From positions 1 through 64,000 of the forward strand of contig JAYSSR010000062.1 in assembly GCA_043720395.1 (NCBI GenBank): a DNA stretch of 64,000 nt, in the 5' to 3' direction. Origin of the DNA: JANOYY01 sp043720395. Its GTDB lineage: Bacteria > Actinomycetota > Acidimicrobiia > Acidimicrobiales > JANYDT01. This document shows, piece by piece, positions 42,058 through 51,015 of the stretch. The translations under genes were made by a program, and so were the position numbers. How positions within the stretch are numbered: the stretch's first letter is position 1; every line of letters begins with the position of its first letter. The notes below the pieces were generated by a model, which made no database searches, was not told the DNA's origin, and saw nothing but the letters and a program-made list of their open reading frames with translations.

Positions 42058-44846
42058 TGAGCGGTCTCGTGAGGGCAACGAGCGATCGGACGTCGACGGA
42101 TCGCAGCGATCTCGCCATATTGCGACGTGTCAGAACCGAGACCAGAGGCTCCGGTCGATGGTTGCTGCTCGCCCTCTTCCTCGATCTCCTGGCCACGCCG
42201 CTTGCTCTTCTGTCACCGGTCCCGCTCGCCATTGCGGTCGACTCCGCCATAGGCGACAAGCCGTTACCGACCATCTTCGGGTGGCTGATTCCTGGAGGAA
42301 GTCCTCGAACGAGCACGTCGATACTGATTTTGGCGGCGTCAACACAGATCGCCGTCGTTTTCATTTCTGAGCTTCTGAGCCTGGCGTCTTCCTACCTGAA
42401 GAGCTGGGTCGGCGAACGGATCACTCTGGATGTTCGAAGTCGAATGCTCGCCAGTGCGCAACAGCTGTCCTTCCGCTTCCATGACCGAGTCGGGACGGCA
42501 GATTCCGTTTACCGGATACAATACGATGCGCCCGCGATACAGGCAATCGGTACCTATGGGCTTCTCCCTATCGCGACGGCTGTGTTCACGCTGTTCTCGA
42601 TGGTCTTTGTGATGTTTCGGATCGATCATTTGCTCGCCGTGATCTCCATCGCCGTCGCACCGGTCCTCGTGCTCCTCAGCACCACGTACCGAACAACGGT
42701 CAAACCTCAGTACAAGGTCGTCAAACGCCTCGAGAGCGGATCGTTGTGGATCGTCCAGGAGATCTTCTCCGCGTTCAGGGTCGTAAAAGCCTTCGGAATG
42801 GAACGGAGCGAAGAAGAGCGGTTTCAGATCCAGTCCGAGACTGCGCTACGGGCACGCCTGAAGGTGTCGCGAAGCGAGGGTGTGTATTCCCTCCTCCTCA
42901 ACATGGCCACTGCCGTCGGCACCGCATCGATCCTCGTGATCGGTGGGCTCCGGGTCGGCGACGGCCGGATCACCTTGGGAGCGTTGCTGCTCGTCCTTTC
43001 CTATCTCGGTCAGCTGTTCGGTCCGCTCCAGACCATCAGCAAGCTGCCCGTGAAGCTGCAATCACAGATCGTCAGCGCCGATCGGGCAATCGAGCTGCTC
43101 GACGAACGTCCGGAGGTGCAGGACCGGATCGACGGCATTTCGGTTGACCGTGTTCATGGCGACTTCACGTTGCGCGACGTATCGTTCACATATGAACCGG
43201 GATTGCCCGTACTCTCTGAGGTGAACCTTGAGATACCCTCAGGAACAAAAGTCGGTGTCATCGGGCGCACTGGTGCCGGAAAAAGCACGCTCGCCAGCCT
43301 GCTCATTCGCTTCTACGATGTCGGTGGCGGAGCGATTCTCCTCGATGGCATCGACGTGCGCGAGTACCGTCTTTCTGACCTTCGGAAGCAGTTCACGATG
43401 GTTCTGCAGGATCCCTTCCTCTTCTCAACGAGCATCGGGGAGAACATTGCTTTTGGACGACCCTCTGCCTCCTCCGAGGAGATCGAGGTCGCCGCAAGGG
43501 CAGCTGGCATTCACGACTTCGTGGCTCAATTGCCCGATGGCTACGAAACGGTCGTCGGGGAACGTGGCATGCGCCTGTCGGGCGGGGAACGGCAGCGAAT
43601 CTCACTTGCCCGGGCGTTTCTCAAAGATTCGCCGATCCTCCTGCTGGACGAACCGACGTCCTCGGTTGATGTTCAGACCGAGGAGGCGATCATGGATTCG
43701 ATGGAACGCCTCATGGCTGGCCGAACCACCTTCATGATTGCTCATCGCCTTTCCACGATCAGCAGCTGCGACATGGTTGTCGAGATCGAGGACGGACGGT
43801 TATCGGTCGTTCGAACTCGAGGCACGGTGCGCTGTTCCACGGGCAATGGCGTGGACGCCGAGCGCCCGGAGAAACCGACGCCAGTCGAAGCTCCCGACGT
43901 CGAGGCCGAAGCGCATCTGATCGCGGCATCGGCATTCCCGGGATTCTCGGTCATGTCGTCGCACGCGTACCCGACCGCCCGACGGAACAAGACGACCGCG
44001 TTCTTCGTCCGAGATGACGACTATGCGATCTCGCTCGCGGTGAAACGCCAAAGACCGGAACCCGCGGTAATCGAGCGGCACGTCTACAACAGGATCCTTT
44101 CTGTGGTCGGGGTACAGCATCTCCGCTGTCACGGCGTGTGGCGATCGCAGGTAACGGACTGGGCCTGGCTGGTCACCGACCACGCTTCCGGCTCGCAGTT
44201 CGATCCGAACTGTCCGGAGCACGCCGCCCGTCTGGGAAGATGGCTCGGTACGACGCATGTCCGAGCCGCAGCGACTGCGACGACCCGCGCGCTGCCGACG
44301 CACGACGCGCCTTACTGCCGAAACCGCCTGAGCGACGCCATATCAGTCCTGGATGACGGAGCAGCCAACATCGCGTTGAGTCCCGAATCGGTGGCGTGCC
44401 TGTTGTCGCTGAGAACCATCATGGACGAGGTCCTCAGCCGGTGGGACGACATGACTGCGCTCCTCGCCGCAACGCCGCCGACGCTTGTCCACGGAGACCT
44501 CACACCATCGAATGTGAAGATGTTCGCGCACCGCGACGGTCTGCGACCCCTCGTCTTCGACTGGGAAACCGCCGGATTCGGCAGCCCCATGGTCGATTTG
44601 CCGAACATCGACCTTGTCGCTTACCGGGACGCCGTGTCCTCGACCTGGCCGAACGTGGACCTCGGTACCCTCCGACGGCTCCAGACGTTGGGAGTCGTTG
44701 CCTGGACCGCCTATGTTCTCCTCGGGGAACGGTCGAACCTCGAGTCACCGTGGCCCGAACGTGCTGCAGCGAAGGTGCCGGCGTACCTAGGCCGGATCGA
44801 GCGGGCCCACCTCGACGAGCTTCTCGATCCGGGGCTGATCGGATGA
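42057..44846 (+). CDS. ABC exporter fused to an APH-type phosphotransferase
   Basis: This 929-residue protein opens with a type-I exporter transmembrane domain (about 30-330: LLLALFLDLLATPLALLSPV and further helices, with the coupling segment GERITLDVRSRML). It continues with a full nucleotide-binding domain: Walker A GRTGAGKST (404-412), Q-loop VLQDPFLFS, signature LSGGERQRIS (about 506), Walker B ILLLDEPTSS and H-loop IAHRLS. A Glu/Pro linker leads to a complete APH kinase (about 640-929) with LVHGDLTPSNVKM (about 810) and LVFDWETAGFGSPMVDLPN. I know of no described family with this order. It may phosphorylate the exported compound at the membrane or sense it. Both ends are coupled to neighbours. 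Confidence 0.9.
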   Translation: MSGLVRATSDRTSTDRSDLAILRRVRTETRGSGRWLLLALFLDLLATPLALLSPVPLAIAVDSAIGDKPLPTIFGWLIPGGSPRTSTSILILAASTQIAVVFISELLSLASSYLKSWVGERITLDVRSRMLASAQQLSFRFHDRVGTADSVYRIQYDAPAIQAIGTYGLLPIATAVFTLFSMVFVMFRIDHLLAVISIAVAPVLVLLSTTYRTTVKPQYKVVKRLESGSLWIVQEIFSAFRVVKAFGMERSEEERFQIQSETALRARLKVSRSEGVYSLLLNMATAVGTASILVIGGLRVGDGRITLGALLLVLSYLGQLFGPLQTISKLPVKLQSQIVSADRAIELLDERPEVQDRIDGISVDRVHGDFTLRDVSFTYEPGLPVLSEVNLEIPSGTKVGVIGRTGAGKSTLASLLIRFYDVGGGAILLDGIDVREYRLSDLRKQFTMVLQDPFLFSTSIGENIAFGRPSASSEEIEVAARAAGIHDFVAQLPDGYETVVGERGMRLSGGERQRISLARAFLKDSPILLLDEPTSSVDVQTEEAIMDSMERLMAGRTTFMIAHRLSTISSCDMVVEIEDGRLSVVRTRGTVRCSTGNGVDAERPEKPTPVEAPDVEAEAHLIAASAFPGFSVMSSHAYPTARRNKTTAFFVRDDDYAISLAVKRQRPEPAVIERHVYNRILSVVGVQHLRCHGVWRSQVTDWAWLVTDHASGSQFDPNCPEHAARLGRWLGTTHVRAAATATTRALPTHDAPYCRNRLSDAISVLDDGAANIALSPESVACLLSLRTIMDEVLSRWDDMTALLAATPPTLVHGDLTPSNVKMFAHRDGLRPLVFDWETAGFGSPMVDLPNIDLVAYRDAVSSTWPNVDLGTLRRLQTLGVVAWTAYVLLGERSNLESPWPERAAAKVPAYLGRIERAHLDELLDPGLIG

Positions 44847-45184
44847 GGACGGTCGAAGTTGCTGCGGATTCGGCGAAGAGAATCATCGCGGAAGCCGAGG
44901 AACTGACCCGGACGATCCTCGGCTCGCACATTGCGCGGGTCACCCAGACCCTGAAACAGCGGAAGTCCCACGTGTTCGTGGTCGAGGTCGGTGACCACCG
45001 GCTCCCGGTCGTCGCAAAACTCGCCGCCGAAGGAACCGTTGCCAACGAGTTCCGCATGCTTGAGATACTCCGGTCGGCACCGCTGCGCGGTCTGCGAGCT
45101 CTGTCCAAGATGGCGTACTACCTCGAAGGGAGCCAGCGCGCGTTGAACGACCTGGCACTTCTGGATAGTCGGAGCGAGCTATGA
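44843..45184 (+). CDS. Small protein resembling an isolated APH kinase N-lobe
   Basis: This 113-residue protein is coupled on both sides by ATGA overlaps, so it is surely translated. KSHVFVVEVGDHRLPVVAKL and EFRMLEILRSAPLRGLRAL resemble the beta-sheet plus helix of an APH N-lobe with the ATP-binding Lys. The C-terminus (MAYYLEGSQRALNDLALLD) then replaces the C-lobe with a short amphipathic helix. No HGD or DWE motif is present. It may be a decayed kinase kept in the operon, or a separate subunit that supplies or blocks an N-lobe. The lack of frame damage favours a functional gene. Confidence 0.7.
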   Translation: MRTVEVAADSAKRIIAEAEELTRTILGSHIARVTQTLKQRKSHVFVVEVGDHRLPVVAKLAAEGTVANEFRMLEILRSAPLRGLRALSKMAYYLEGSQRALNDLALLDSRSEL

Positions 45185-46212
45185 CGAAGGATCCTGTCGG
45201 ACGCGAGCCGGCGACGGGGGTGGCCCGCAAGTCGCGACGGGACCCAGAATCGGTCCGTGCGGATGCCCTCACCGCCGCTCGCGCTTCCGGAGTTCTTGGG
45301 GCTTCCGGAGTGCGGGGAACGTCCGGTGTGACGACTGACATCCTCAAACGAACGCCAAAGACCCAGGTCGTCCGCTTGCGACCGAACGGCGGTTCGGCCG
45401 TCATCGCCAAACGAAGCGCGCCGACGACACACGCGACCGAGCGCCTGGTGTACGGGACGCTCCTACCGGCAATCCCCGTGCGACACGTGGCCCTGCTCGG
45501 TTGGCACGACGTTGCAGGTGAGGGGCCGTGGCTGTTCCTCGAGGACGCAGGGGACATCGAGTACGAGAAGGGTTGCGCCACGGAGAGACATGCCCTCGGT
45601 CGGCTGCTCGGCGCGATGAGCGCCGGAACTGCGACGTTGCCGCTGACCGACAAGCTTGTCGAACACGGGCCGACGTACTACCGATCCGTTCTGGGCCACG
45701 CGCGGGAAGGCCTCCAGTCCGCTGTCGAAACCGCTGCGGCATCCGCGGTTCGGGACGTCCTCGAGCGCCTCGAACGGGTCGATCGAAGTTGGGACCTCGT
45801 GGTCGAGGCGGGCCACGGAGCACCGACGGTCCTCTGCCACGGCGACGTAGCCCCTCAAAACGTCCGATTCGTCGAGGGTTCTGCGGGACGCGAACCGGTC
45901 CTCCTCGACTGGGAATTGGGCGGCAGCGGGCCCGCGACCGTCGATCTCGGATGTCATTTCCCGTCCGGACCCCACGATCCCTTCGTCGTTGCGTACGCCC
46001 GCGCCGCCGAAGCACCGGGCGGGGTTCGGACCGTACTTCGGTGGGCGGCGTCCGGGCGCGTACTTCGTATGCTCCACGCCATCGACTGGGCGGCAAGCGA
46101 CCTTTCGACAAGCCTCGCCGAACGCGCTATCCGCAACCTGGGTTACTACACCCGCGATCTCGACAGCACCCTCGACGAACTCGGTGCCACGCCGACCGCA
46201 CCCCATGGCTGA
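45181..46212 (+). CDS. APH-type phosphotransferase
   Basis: This 343-residue kinase has intact motifs: the N-lobe GGSAVIAKRSAPTTHATERL, hinge GPWLFLEDAGDIEYEKG, catalytic loop VLCHGDVAPQNVRF and metal site VLLDWELGGSGPATVDLGCH. The first 55 residues are an extra, low-complexity stretch with three ASGV/TSGV repeats. This may be a linker, or the true start may lie further in. The hinge GxxxFLEDxGDxxxxxGC closely resembles that of the pseudokinase at 41032, so the two are paralogs. The substrate is unknown; context suggests a sugar or glycan intermediate. It is coupled to genes on both sides. Confidence 0.88.
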   Translation: MTKDPVGREPATGVARKSRRDPESVRADALTAARASGVLGASGVRGTSGVTTDILKRTPKTQVVRLRPNGGSAVIAKRSAPTTHATERLVYGTLLPAIPVRHVALLGWHDVAGEGPWLFLEDAGDIEYEKGCATERHALGRLLGAMSAGTATLPLTDKLVEHGPTYYRSVLGHAREGLQSAVETAAASAVRDVLERLERVDRSWDLVVEAGHGAPTVLCHGDVAPQNVRFVEGSAGREPVLLDWELGGSGPATVDLGCHFPSGPHDPFVVAYARAAEAPGGVRTVLRWAASGRVLRMLHAIDWAASDLSTSLAERAIRNLGYYTRDLDSTLDELGATPTAPHG

Positions 46213-47179
46213 CCGCACCATCGACGTCCCCCTGGTCGAGGCCTGGTTGCAGGGGTGCCGTCTCCGTGGCTCGGACACAACGGTGGCCCACGTCCGATCG
46301 GTGCGGGTCAACCCGTACGGAAGCCGGAGCAGCAGCTTCGTCGTTGAACTCGTCACATCCACAGGCAGGCAGGTGACCGCGGTTCTCAAGGGCGGTCCCT
46401 CGACCGAACGTACGCCTGCCGGGGATCCCTGGGGTCCCGCGTACGAGGCGTCGGTCTACGAATGCATCCTCGACGCTGCGCCGTCGTACCGATCGCCCTT
46501 CCTCGACCGGATCGAGGAAGGAGACTTCACGTGGATCCTCCTCCAATGGGTGGACGGGTCGATGCCGGTCAGCGAGGCTCCCCATCCCGCCGGGATCCGG
46601 TCGGCCGCACGTTGGACCGGCCAGTTCCACCGGGAACTTGTCGGGTCCGTGACACCTGCGCCCCCGTCCATGCTCGTCCGCTACGGCACCGATCTTGCGG
46701 AACGGTGGATCCGTAGTGCCCATGCCACCATCGCCGAGGCGCTACCCGTGTGGACGCCGCTCGCCGATGAACTCGTGATGGCCGCGCCGTTGATCGGCCT
46801 CCTGCTCCAGTCGGAGCGGACCGTCGTGCACGGCGACCTGTATCCGGCCAATGTGCTGGTGGCGGATGGACTGGTCTGCCCGGTCGATTGGGAATGGGCG
46901 GGTTGCGGTGCCGGGGAGCTCGACCTGGCGGCGCTCATCGATGGGTGGTCGCTCGAGACCGTGGACGCCTGTCTCCGGGACTACAGCCTTGCTCGGTGGC
47001 CCGCCGGGACCGATGGGGGATTCCTGAGGCGTCTGGCCGCCGCCCGCCTGTTCTTGGCCGCACGCTGGATGGGCGAGCACTGCTGCCTCGCGGACGACGA
47101 TCGCATGGTGCACCACCAGCTGCGCACTATGGAACGGTGCCTGGCCGAGCTCCGCGACGCGACACCTCCGGGCACATGA
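46205..47179 (+). CDS. APH-type phosphotransferase
   Basis: This 324-residue kinase has the N-lobe SSSFVVELVTSTGRQVTAVL with its ATP Lys, then the hinge FTWILLQWVDGSMPVSEA, the catalytic loop TVVHGDLYPANVLV and metal site PVDWEWAGCGAGELDLAALI. Motifs are intact and the length is normal. It differs enough from the other kinases of the operon to suggest a different substrate. Its start overlaps the previous stop by eight bases. A relic of a glycosyltransferase gene, then the intact one, follow. Confidence 0.88.
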   Translation: MADRTIDVPLVEAWLQGCRLRGSDTTVAHVRSVRVNPYGSRSSSFVVELVTSTGRQVTAVLKGGPSTERTPAGDPWGPAYEASVYECILDAAPSYRSPFLDRIEEGDFTWILLQWVDGSMPVSEAPHPAGIRSAARWTGQFHRELVGSVTPAPPSMLVRYGTDLAERWIRSAHATIAEALPVWTPLADELVMAAPLIGLLLQSERTVVHGDLYPANVLVADGLVCPVDWEWAGCGAGELDLAALIDGWSLETVDACLRDYSLARWPAGTDGGFLRRLAAARLFLAARWMGEHCCLADDDRMVHHQLRTMERCLAELRDATPPGT

Positions 47180-47215
47180 TGGCTGTTGCTGCGGCATCGG
47201 CGAGAATCGCAAATC

Positions 47216-47392
47216 GTGGCTGACGACGGTGCACTCCTCGACTTCACGACAGTGGATGAGGCCACGCTGGCGATCGGTGCCGTGGGCTCCGACTACGAGC
47301 GCCACGCAGCCGCAGCGCGCGAGCTTGCGGCGGAGCACTTCGCTGCGGAAACTGTGTTGAAGTCGCTGCTCGAGCGAGCCGGGCTGTGGTGA
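47216..47392 (+). pseudogene. Relic of a duplicated glycosyltransferase gene (C-terminal end)
   Basis: The frame ending at 47392 reads ADDGALLDFTTVDEATLAI, GAVGSDYERHAAAARELAAE and HFAAETVLKSLLERAGLW. This lines up with the last 60 residues of the next gene (GEGLFAFSTSEEALAAIDAV, ESDYTRHSRAAREIAEEYF, RAETVLRRLLEDLG). The rest of the copy is gone. It shows that two tandem paralogs once existed and that a deletion removed most of the first. The fragment still overlaps the start of the intact gene by a few bases and may help couple its translation. Confidence 0.75.
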
Positions 47393-48615
47393 ACACGCAT
47401 CCGCGACGGCTGGTCGTCCTCGGCACGATGGCCTCGAATCCCTTCGCCGGCATGGCCTGGATGAACATGCAGATCACCGCCGGGTTGCTACGCCTCGGTC
47501 ACGACGTCCTCTACCTCGAGACCACGTCCGCGTGGCCCTACGACCCAGTCCGGCGGGCGAAGGTCGACGACTCCGACTACGCCGTGCCGTACCTGAGCCG
47601 CGTGGCGGACCGCTTCGGTCTCGGCGACCGGTGGGCATATCGACGCACGTTCTCCGACGGGGCGTGGCTCGGTCCTGCCGCGGCCCGTGCGCCGGGGATG
47701 CTCCTGCACAGCGACGCCGTGTTCAACATCGCGGGTGCTACCCGGCCCACCAAGGACGGCGTCGAGGCGAAGAACCTCGTCTACTTCGGTACCGACCCCG
47801 TGTATCACGAGATCTCGTACGTGAACGGTGACGAGGAGACCCACGCGATCATCGACGAACACGACGCGATGGTCACCTACGGGGAAAACATCGGAACGAA
47901 CGCCAGTCCAATCCCGCCCCTTCCGCGCCTGAAGGCAACGACTCGCCAGCCCGTCCTTCTCGACCTCTGGGAATGCGGTCCTCCGCTTCGTGACTGCTAC
48001 ACGACCGTCGCGAACTGGAAGCAGGACGGAAGGGAGGTCGAGTTCTGCGGTGAGCAGTACCACTGGAGCAAGGATCTCGAGTTCCTCCGTTTCATCGACG
48101 TCCCCGCCGCCGCGAGTGTGCCGATCGAGCTCGCGACCAACCTGTCGCCACCGGAGTCGATCCGATTTACCCACGATGAGCCCGAACCGGTCAAAACCCG
48201 CGGGGTCGTCGACGACGCGCGGGCGCTCCTCGAGGCGAACCGGTGGCAGCTCGTCGCAGCGCAGACCTTCACCGAGGACCCGTGGCCGTATCACGCCTAC
48301 ATTCAGGCGAGTCGCGCAGAATTCTCTGTCGCCCGTGATCTGAACGTCCGATTACACAGCGGTTGGTTCAGCGAGCGGAGCGCGTGCTATCTCGCGGCCG
48401 GCCGACCCGTGATCACGCAGGACACCGGGTTCGGCACGGTGCTCCCGACCGGCGAAGGGCTGTTCGCCTTCTCGACCTCCGAAGAAGCCCTCGCAGCGAT
48501 CGACGCGGTGGAGTCCGATTACACGCGGCACAGCCGAGCGGCGCGTGAGATCGCCGAGGAGTATTTCCGCGCCGAGACGGTACTGCGGCGCCTTCTCGAG
48601 GACCTCGGGATCTGA
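47386..48615 (+). CDS. Glycosyltransferase, CgeB/GT-B-like
   Basis: This 409-residue protein has an N-terminal Rossmann half (LVVLGTMASNPFAGMAWMNM, then ITAGLLRLGHDVLYLE) and a C-terminal half with SVARDLNVRLHSGWFSERSA and CYLAAGRPVITQDTGFGTVL, plus EGLFAFSTSEEALAAI. The last part is the donor-binding region of GT-B enzymes of the CgeB/glycosyl-transferase-1 type. There is no signal peptide. The start is one of two adjacent GTG codons (47386, 47389) overlapping the relic upstream. The sugar donor and acceptor are unknown. The next gene starts right after the stop. Confidence 0.8.
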   Translation: MVNTHPRRLVVLGTMASNPFAGMAWMNMQITAGLLRLGHDVLYLETTSAWPYDPVRRAKVDDSDYAVPYLSRVADRFGLGDRWAYRRTFSDGAWLGPAAARAPGMLLHSDAVFNIAGATRPTKDGVEAKNLVYFGTDPVYHEISYVNGDEETHAIIDEHDAMVTYGENIGTNASPIPPLPRLKATTRQPVLLDLWECGPPLRDCYTTVANWKQDGREVEFCGEQYHWSKDLEFLRFIDVPAAASVPIELATNLSPPESIRFTHDEPEPVKTRGVVDDARALLEANRWQLVAAQTFTEDPWPYHAYIQASRAEFSVARDLNVRLHSGWFSERSACYLAAGRPVITQDTGFGTVLPTGEGLFAFSTSEEALAAIDAVESDYTRHSRAAREIAEEYFRAETVLRRLLEDLGI

Positions 48616-49314
48616 ATGCGCCGCCTCATCGTCAACGCGGACGACTTCGGTCTGAGCAACGGAGTGAACCGTGGCATCGCGCACGCGCACGAGCACGGGA
48701 TCGTGACGGCGACGAGCCTCATGGTCCGTCAACCCGCCGCCCGGGCGGCAGCCGCCTACGCGGGCAAGAACCCGACGCTCAGCGTCGGACTGCACGTCGA
48801 TCTCGGTGAGTGGCGCTTCGACGGCGAGGTGTGGTGTGCCGTCTACGGTCGGGTCGACGTCGACGATGCAGCCGCCGTAGAGCACGAGGTCGACCTCCAA
48901 CTTTCCCTGTTCAGGGACCTCGTGGGGCGTGCCCCGACACACCTCGACTCGCATCAGCACGTGCATCGTCGTGAACCTCTGCGGTCGCTGCTGCGTGCAC
49001 GCTCCGACACCCTCGGTGTCCCTCTCCGCCACGAATCCGCTGTCATCCGCTACGAGGGCGCGTTCTACGGCCAGACGGGGGAAGGCGAGCCGCGCCGCGA
49101 GCAGATCTCGGTCGACCACCTGCGCCGGATCATCACCGAACTCCCGCCGGGTGCCACGGAACTCTGCTGCCATCCGGCCCTGAGCGTCGACTTCGAAACG
49201 ATGTACGCCGACGAACGCATCCTCGAAACGGCCACGCTGTGCGATCCTGCCATCGCCGCCGCAATCGAGGATCTCGAAATAGTGCTTTGCGGGTTCACCG
49301 AGGTGCAACCGTGA
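48616..49314 (+). CDS. ChbG/HpnK (YdjC-like) carbohydrate deacetylase
   Basis: This 232-residue enzyme has the family motifs RLIVNADDFGLSNGVNRGI (metal Asp), ATSLMVRQPAARAAA, VGLHVDLGEW and THLDSHQHVHR with the two metal His residues, and a late ELCCHPALS. Members deacetylate N-acetyl sugars in chito-oligosaccharides or in hopanoid and glycolipid biosynthesis (HpnK). In this operon it most likely removes an acetyl group from a hexosamine of the glycan. It starts directly after the glycosyltransferase stop and overlaps the next gene by GTGA. Confidence 0.9.
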   Translation: MRRLIVNADDFGLSNGVNRGIAHAHEHGIVTATSLMVRQPAARAAAAYAGKNPTLSVGLHVDLGEWRFDGEVWCAVYGRVDVDDAAAVEHEVDLQLSLFRDLVGRAPTHLDSHQHVHRREPLRSLLRARSDTLGVPLRHESAVIRYEGAFYGQTGEGEPRREQISVDHLRRIITELPPGATELCCHPALSVDFETMYADERILETATLCDPAIAAAIEDLEIVLCGFTEVQP

Positions 49315-50213
49315 GAACGCTCGTAGCGGGGTGGTTCAGCTTTCCCGACATGGGGGCGACGGCCGGAGACCTCCTCGTCCGCGACCTTGTGTGTACTTGG
49401 CTCCTCGAAGCCGGACATCGCACCGATGTGGCGCTCGCCGAACCGTTTGTCGGCGGCGTTCGCTGGGAGTCCGTTGACCCGCGCGATTACTCGCATCTGG
49501 TCTTCGTGTGCGGTCCTTTTGGGAACGGCCCACCCGTCCAGGCGATGCTGGAGCGCTTCGCGGGCTGCGAACTCGTGGGTCTCGATCTCACCATGCTGGA
49601 TCCCGTCGACGAGTGGAATCCGTTCTCGCTGCTGATAGAGCGCGACAGCAACCGAATCTGCCGACCCGATCTCGCGTTCGCCGCACCGATTCCGCAGGTC
49701 CCTGTCGTCGGTGTGGTGCTGATCCACCCGCAACCGGAGTACGGCGAGCGCGACGCTCACGCCACCGCCAACGCGACGATCGAACGGGTCGCTGCGGAGC
49801 GCGAATGCGCTCGATTGCGCATCGACACACGCCTCGACGTCAACGCCACCGGGCTCCGCTCCACCGCGGAGGTGCTCGCCTACTTCCGGGCGACCGATGT
49901 GGTACTCACGACCCGCCTACACGGTCTGGTCCTCGCGCTCCACTGCGGAATTCCCGTCGTCGCCGTGGATCCGGTCGTGGGCGGAGCGAAGGTCAGCCGT
50001 CAGGCCGAGGCGCTCGGGTGGCCGTGGTGCTTCCCGTCGGACGTGTCGGACTTCACGCTCGCGGCCGCCCTTGAAGCGTGCCTTCGGCCCGAAGCCCGGA
50101 GAGTTGCCACCGACACACGACGGCGCGCCCAGCACGTGCTCGAAGGCGTGCGAGCGGATTTCCTCACCGCGATGACGATGTCACCGATTCATCGGGCCGG
50201 GCAGGGCCACTGA
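49311..50213 (+). CDS. Polysaccharide pyruvyl transferase family protein
   Basis: This 300-residue protein starts at a GTG overlapping the deacetylase stop. The N-terminal FSFPDMGATAGDLLVRDLV and the C-terminal VLTTRLHGLVLALHCGIPVV, then AVDPVVGGAKVSRQAEALG match the CsaB/WcaK pyruvyltransferase group. These enzymes put a pyruvate ketal on a sugar of a cell-surface polymer, using phosphoenolpyruvate. It is the last gene of the operon. A pyruvyl cap on the product would be a sign of an outward-facing glycan, in keeping with the exporter encoded upstream. Confidence 0.85.
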   Translation: MRTLVAGWFSFPDMGATAGDLLVRDLVCTWLLEAGHRTDVALAEPFVGGVRWESVDPRDYSHLVFVCGPFGNGPPVQAMLERFAGCELVGLDLTMLDPVDEWNPFSLLIERDSNRICRPDLAFAAPIPQVPVVGVVLIHPQPEYGERDAHATANATIERVAAERECARLRIDTRLDVNATGLRSTAEVLAYFRATDVVLTTRLHGLVLALHCGIPVVAVDPVVGGAKVSRQAEALGWPWCFPSDVSDFTLAAALEACLRPEARRVATDTRRRAQHVLEGVRADFLTAMTMSPIHRAGQGH

Positions 50214-50395
50214 TGGCCCGAATCGTTCTCGGCGGCTTCATGGTTCGGCGCGCCGACGTCTTCATCGATTACGGCGCGCATGGCACCTCGACCGGGTTGG
50301 CCTTTGACAGACCTCCATCGGCCGGCACAGCCCTCCCGACAGGCCGAGTAAGCGGCAAACGTGAGCCGGCCCGCCCCTGCAGCCTACCGACCGCG

Positions 50396-50755
50396 TCAGG
50401 CCTTTTTCGCGTAGTCGGCCATCCCCTGCCAGTCGACCATCACGCAGGCTTCGTCGCCGACGATCCACGCGTCGTGCCCCGGCGGGCAGATCATGAGATC
50501 GCCGGGGCCGAACTCGGCTTCTTCGCCATCGTCCATGACGACCTTCATCCGGCCGGATATGCAGTAGCCCGCGTGTGCGGCCTGGCAGCTGTCGGTCCCG
50601 GCGATCGGCTTGACGTGGGTTGACCACTTCCAGCCGGGCTCGAAGGTTGCGCGGCCGACAGCACCGGCGTCGACGTTGACGAGCTCGATGTGGCCGGCAC
50701 CGAACTGGCGCGTCTCCTCGGGCGAATCGAAACTCTTGCGAACAAGTCCGGACAT
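50396..50755 (-). CDS. Cupin domain protein
   Basis: This 119-residue single-domain beta-barrel protein has THVKPIAGTDSCQAAHAGYC as the first cupin motif and GEEAEFGPGDLMICPPGHDA as the second; the strand between reads ISGRMKVVMDD. Metal ligands are reduced to a few His, so binding rather than catalysis is possible. The ATG is followed by GLVRKSFDSPEETR. The gene is convergent with the glycan operon, 182 bases apart. Function unknown. Confidence 0.88.
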   Translation of the reverse strand: MSGLVRKSFDSPEETRQFGAGHIELVNVDAGAVGRATFEPGWKWSTHVKPIAGTDSCQAAHAGYCISGRMKVVMDDGEEAEFGPGDLMICPPGHDAWIVGDEACVMVDWQGMADYAKKA

Positions 50756-50850
50756 TTGTGCCTCCTACTGGTTGGGTGTTGCGGGAACTGCTGGTCTGTT
50801 TACAGGATCTGGTGGGTCGTACACGAAACGACGGTCGGAGCATCACCCTT

Positions 50851-51015
50851 TCACCGCGCGGCGGCACCCATGAGCTGTCCGATGTGGTCCGGGTCGAAGA
50901 ACTCGACCGGTGACACGGTCCCGGCCGTGATGCCCACGAACTTGTCCATGGCGTCGGTGTTGCCATACAGGGAGCCGAGCAGCTGCTGCATCTCGGGCGG
51001 CGGCGCTTCGAGCAT
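50851..51015 (-). pseudogene. C-terminal remnant of a FAD-dependent oxidoreductase
   Basis: MLEAPPPEMQQLLGSLYGNT followed by DKFVGITAGTVSPVEFFDP and IGQLM is the usual tail of a group of FAD-dependent monooxygenase/reductase proteins. Only about 55 codons remain. Upstream the frame is not coding, and no FAD-binding motif is near. It lies between the cupin gene and the histidine kinase gene, in the gene-poor stretch 50756-51108. Confidence 0.5.
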
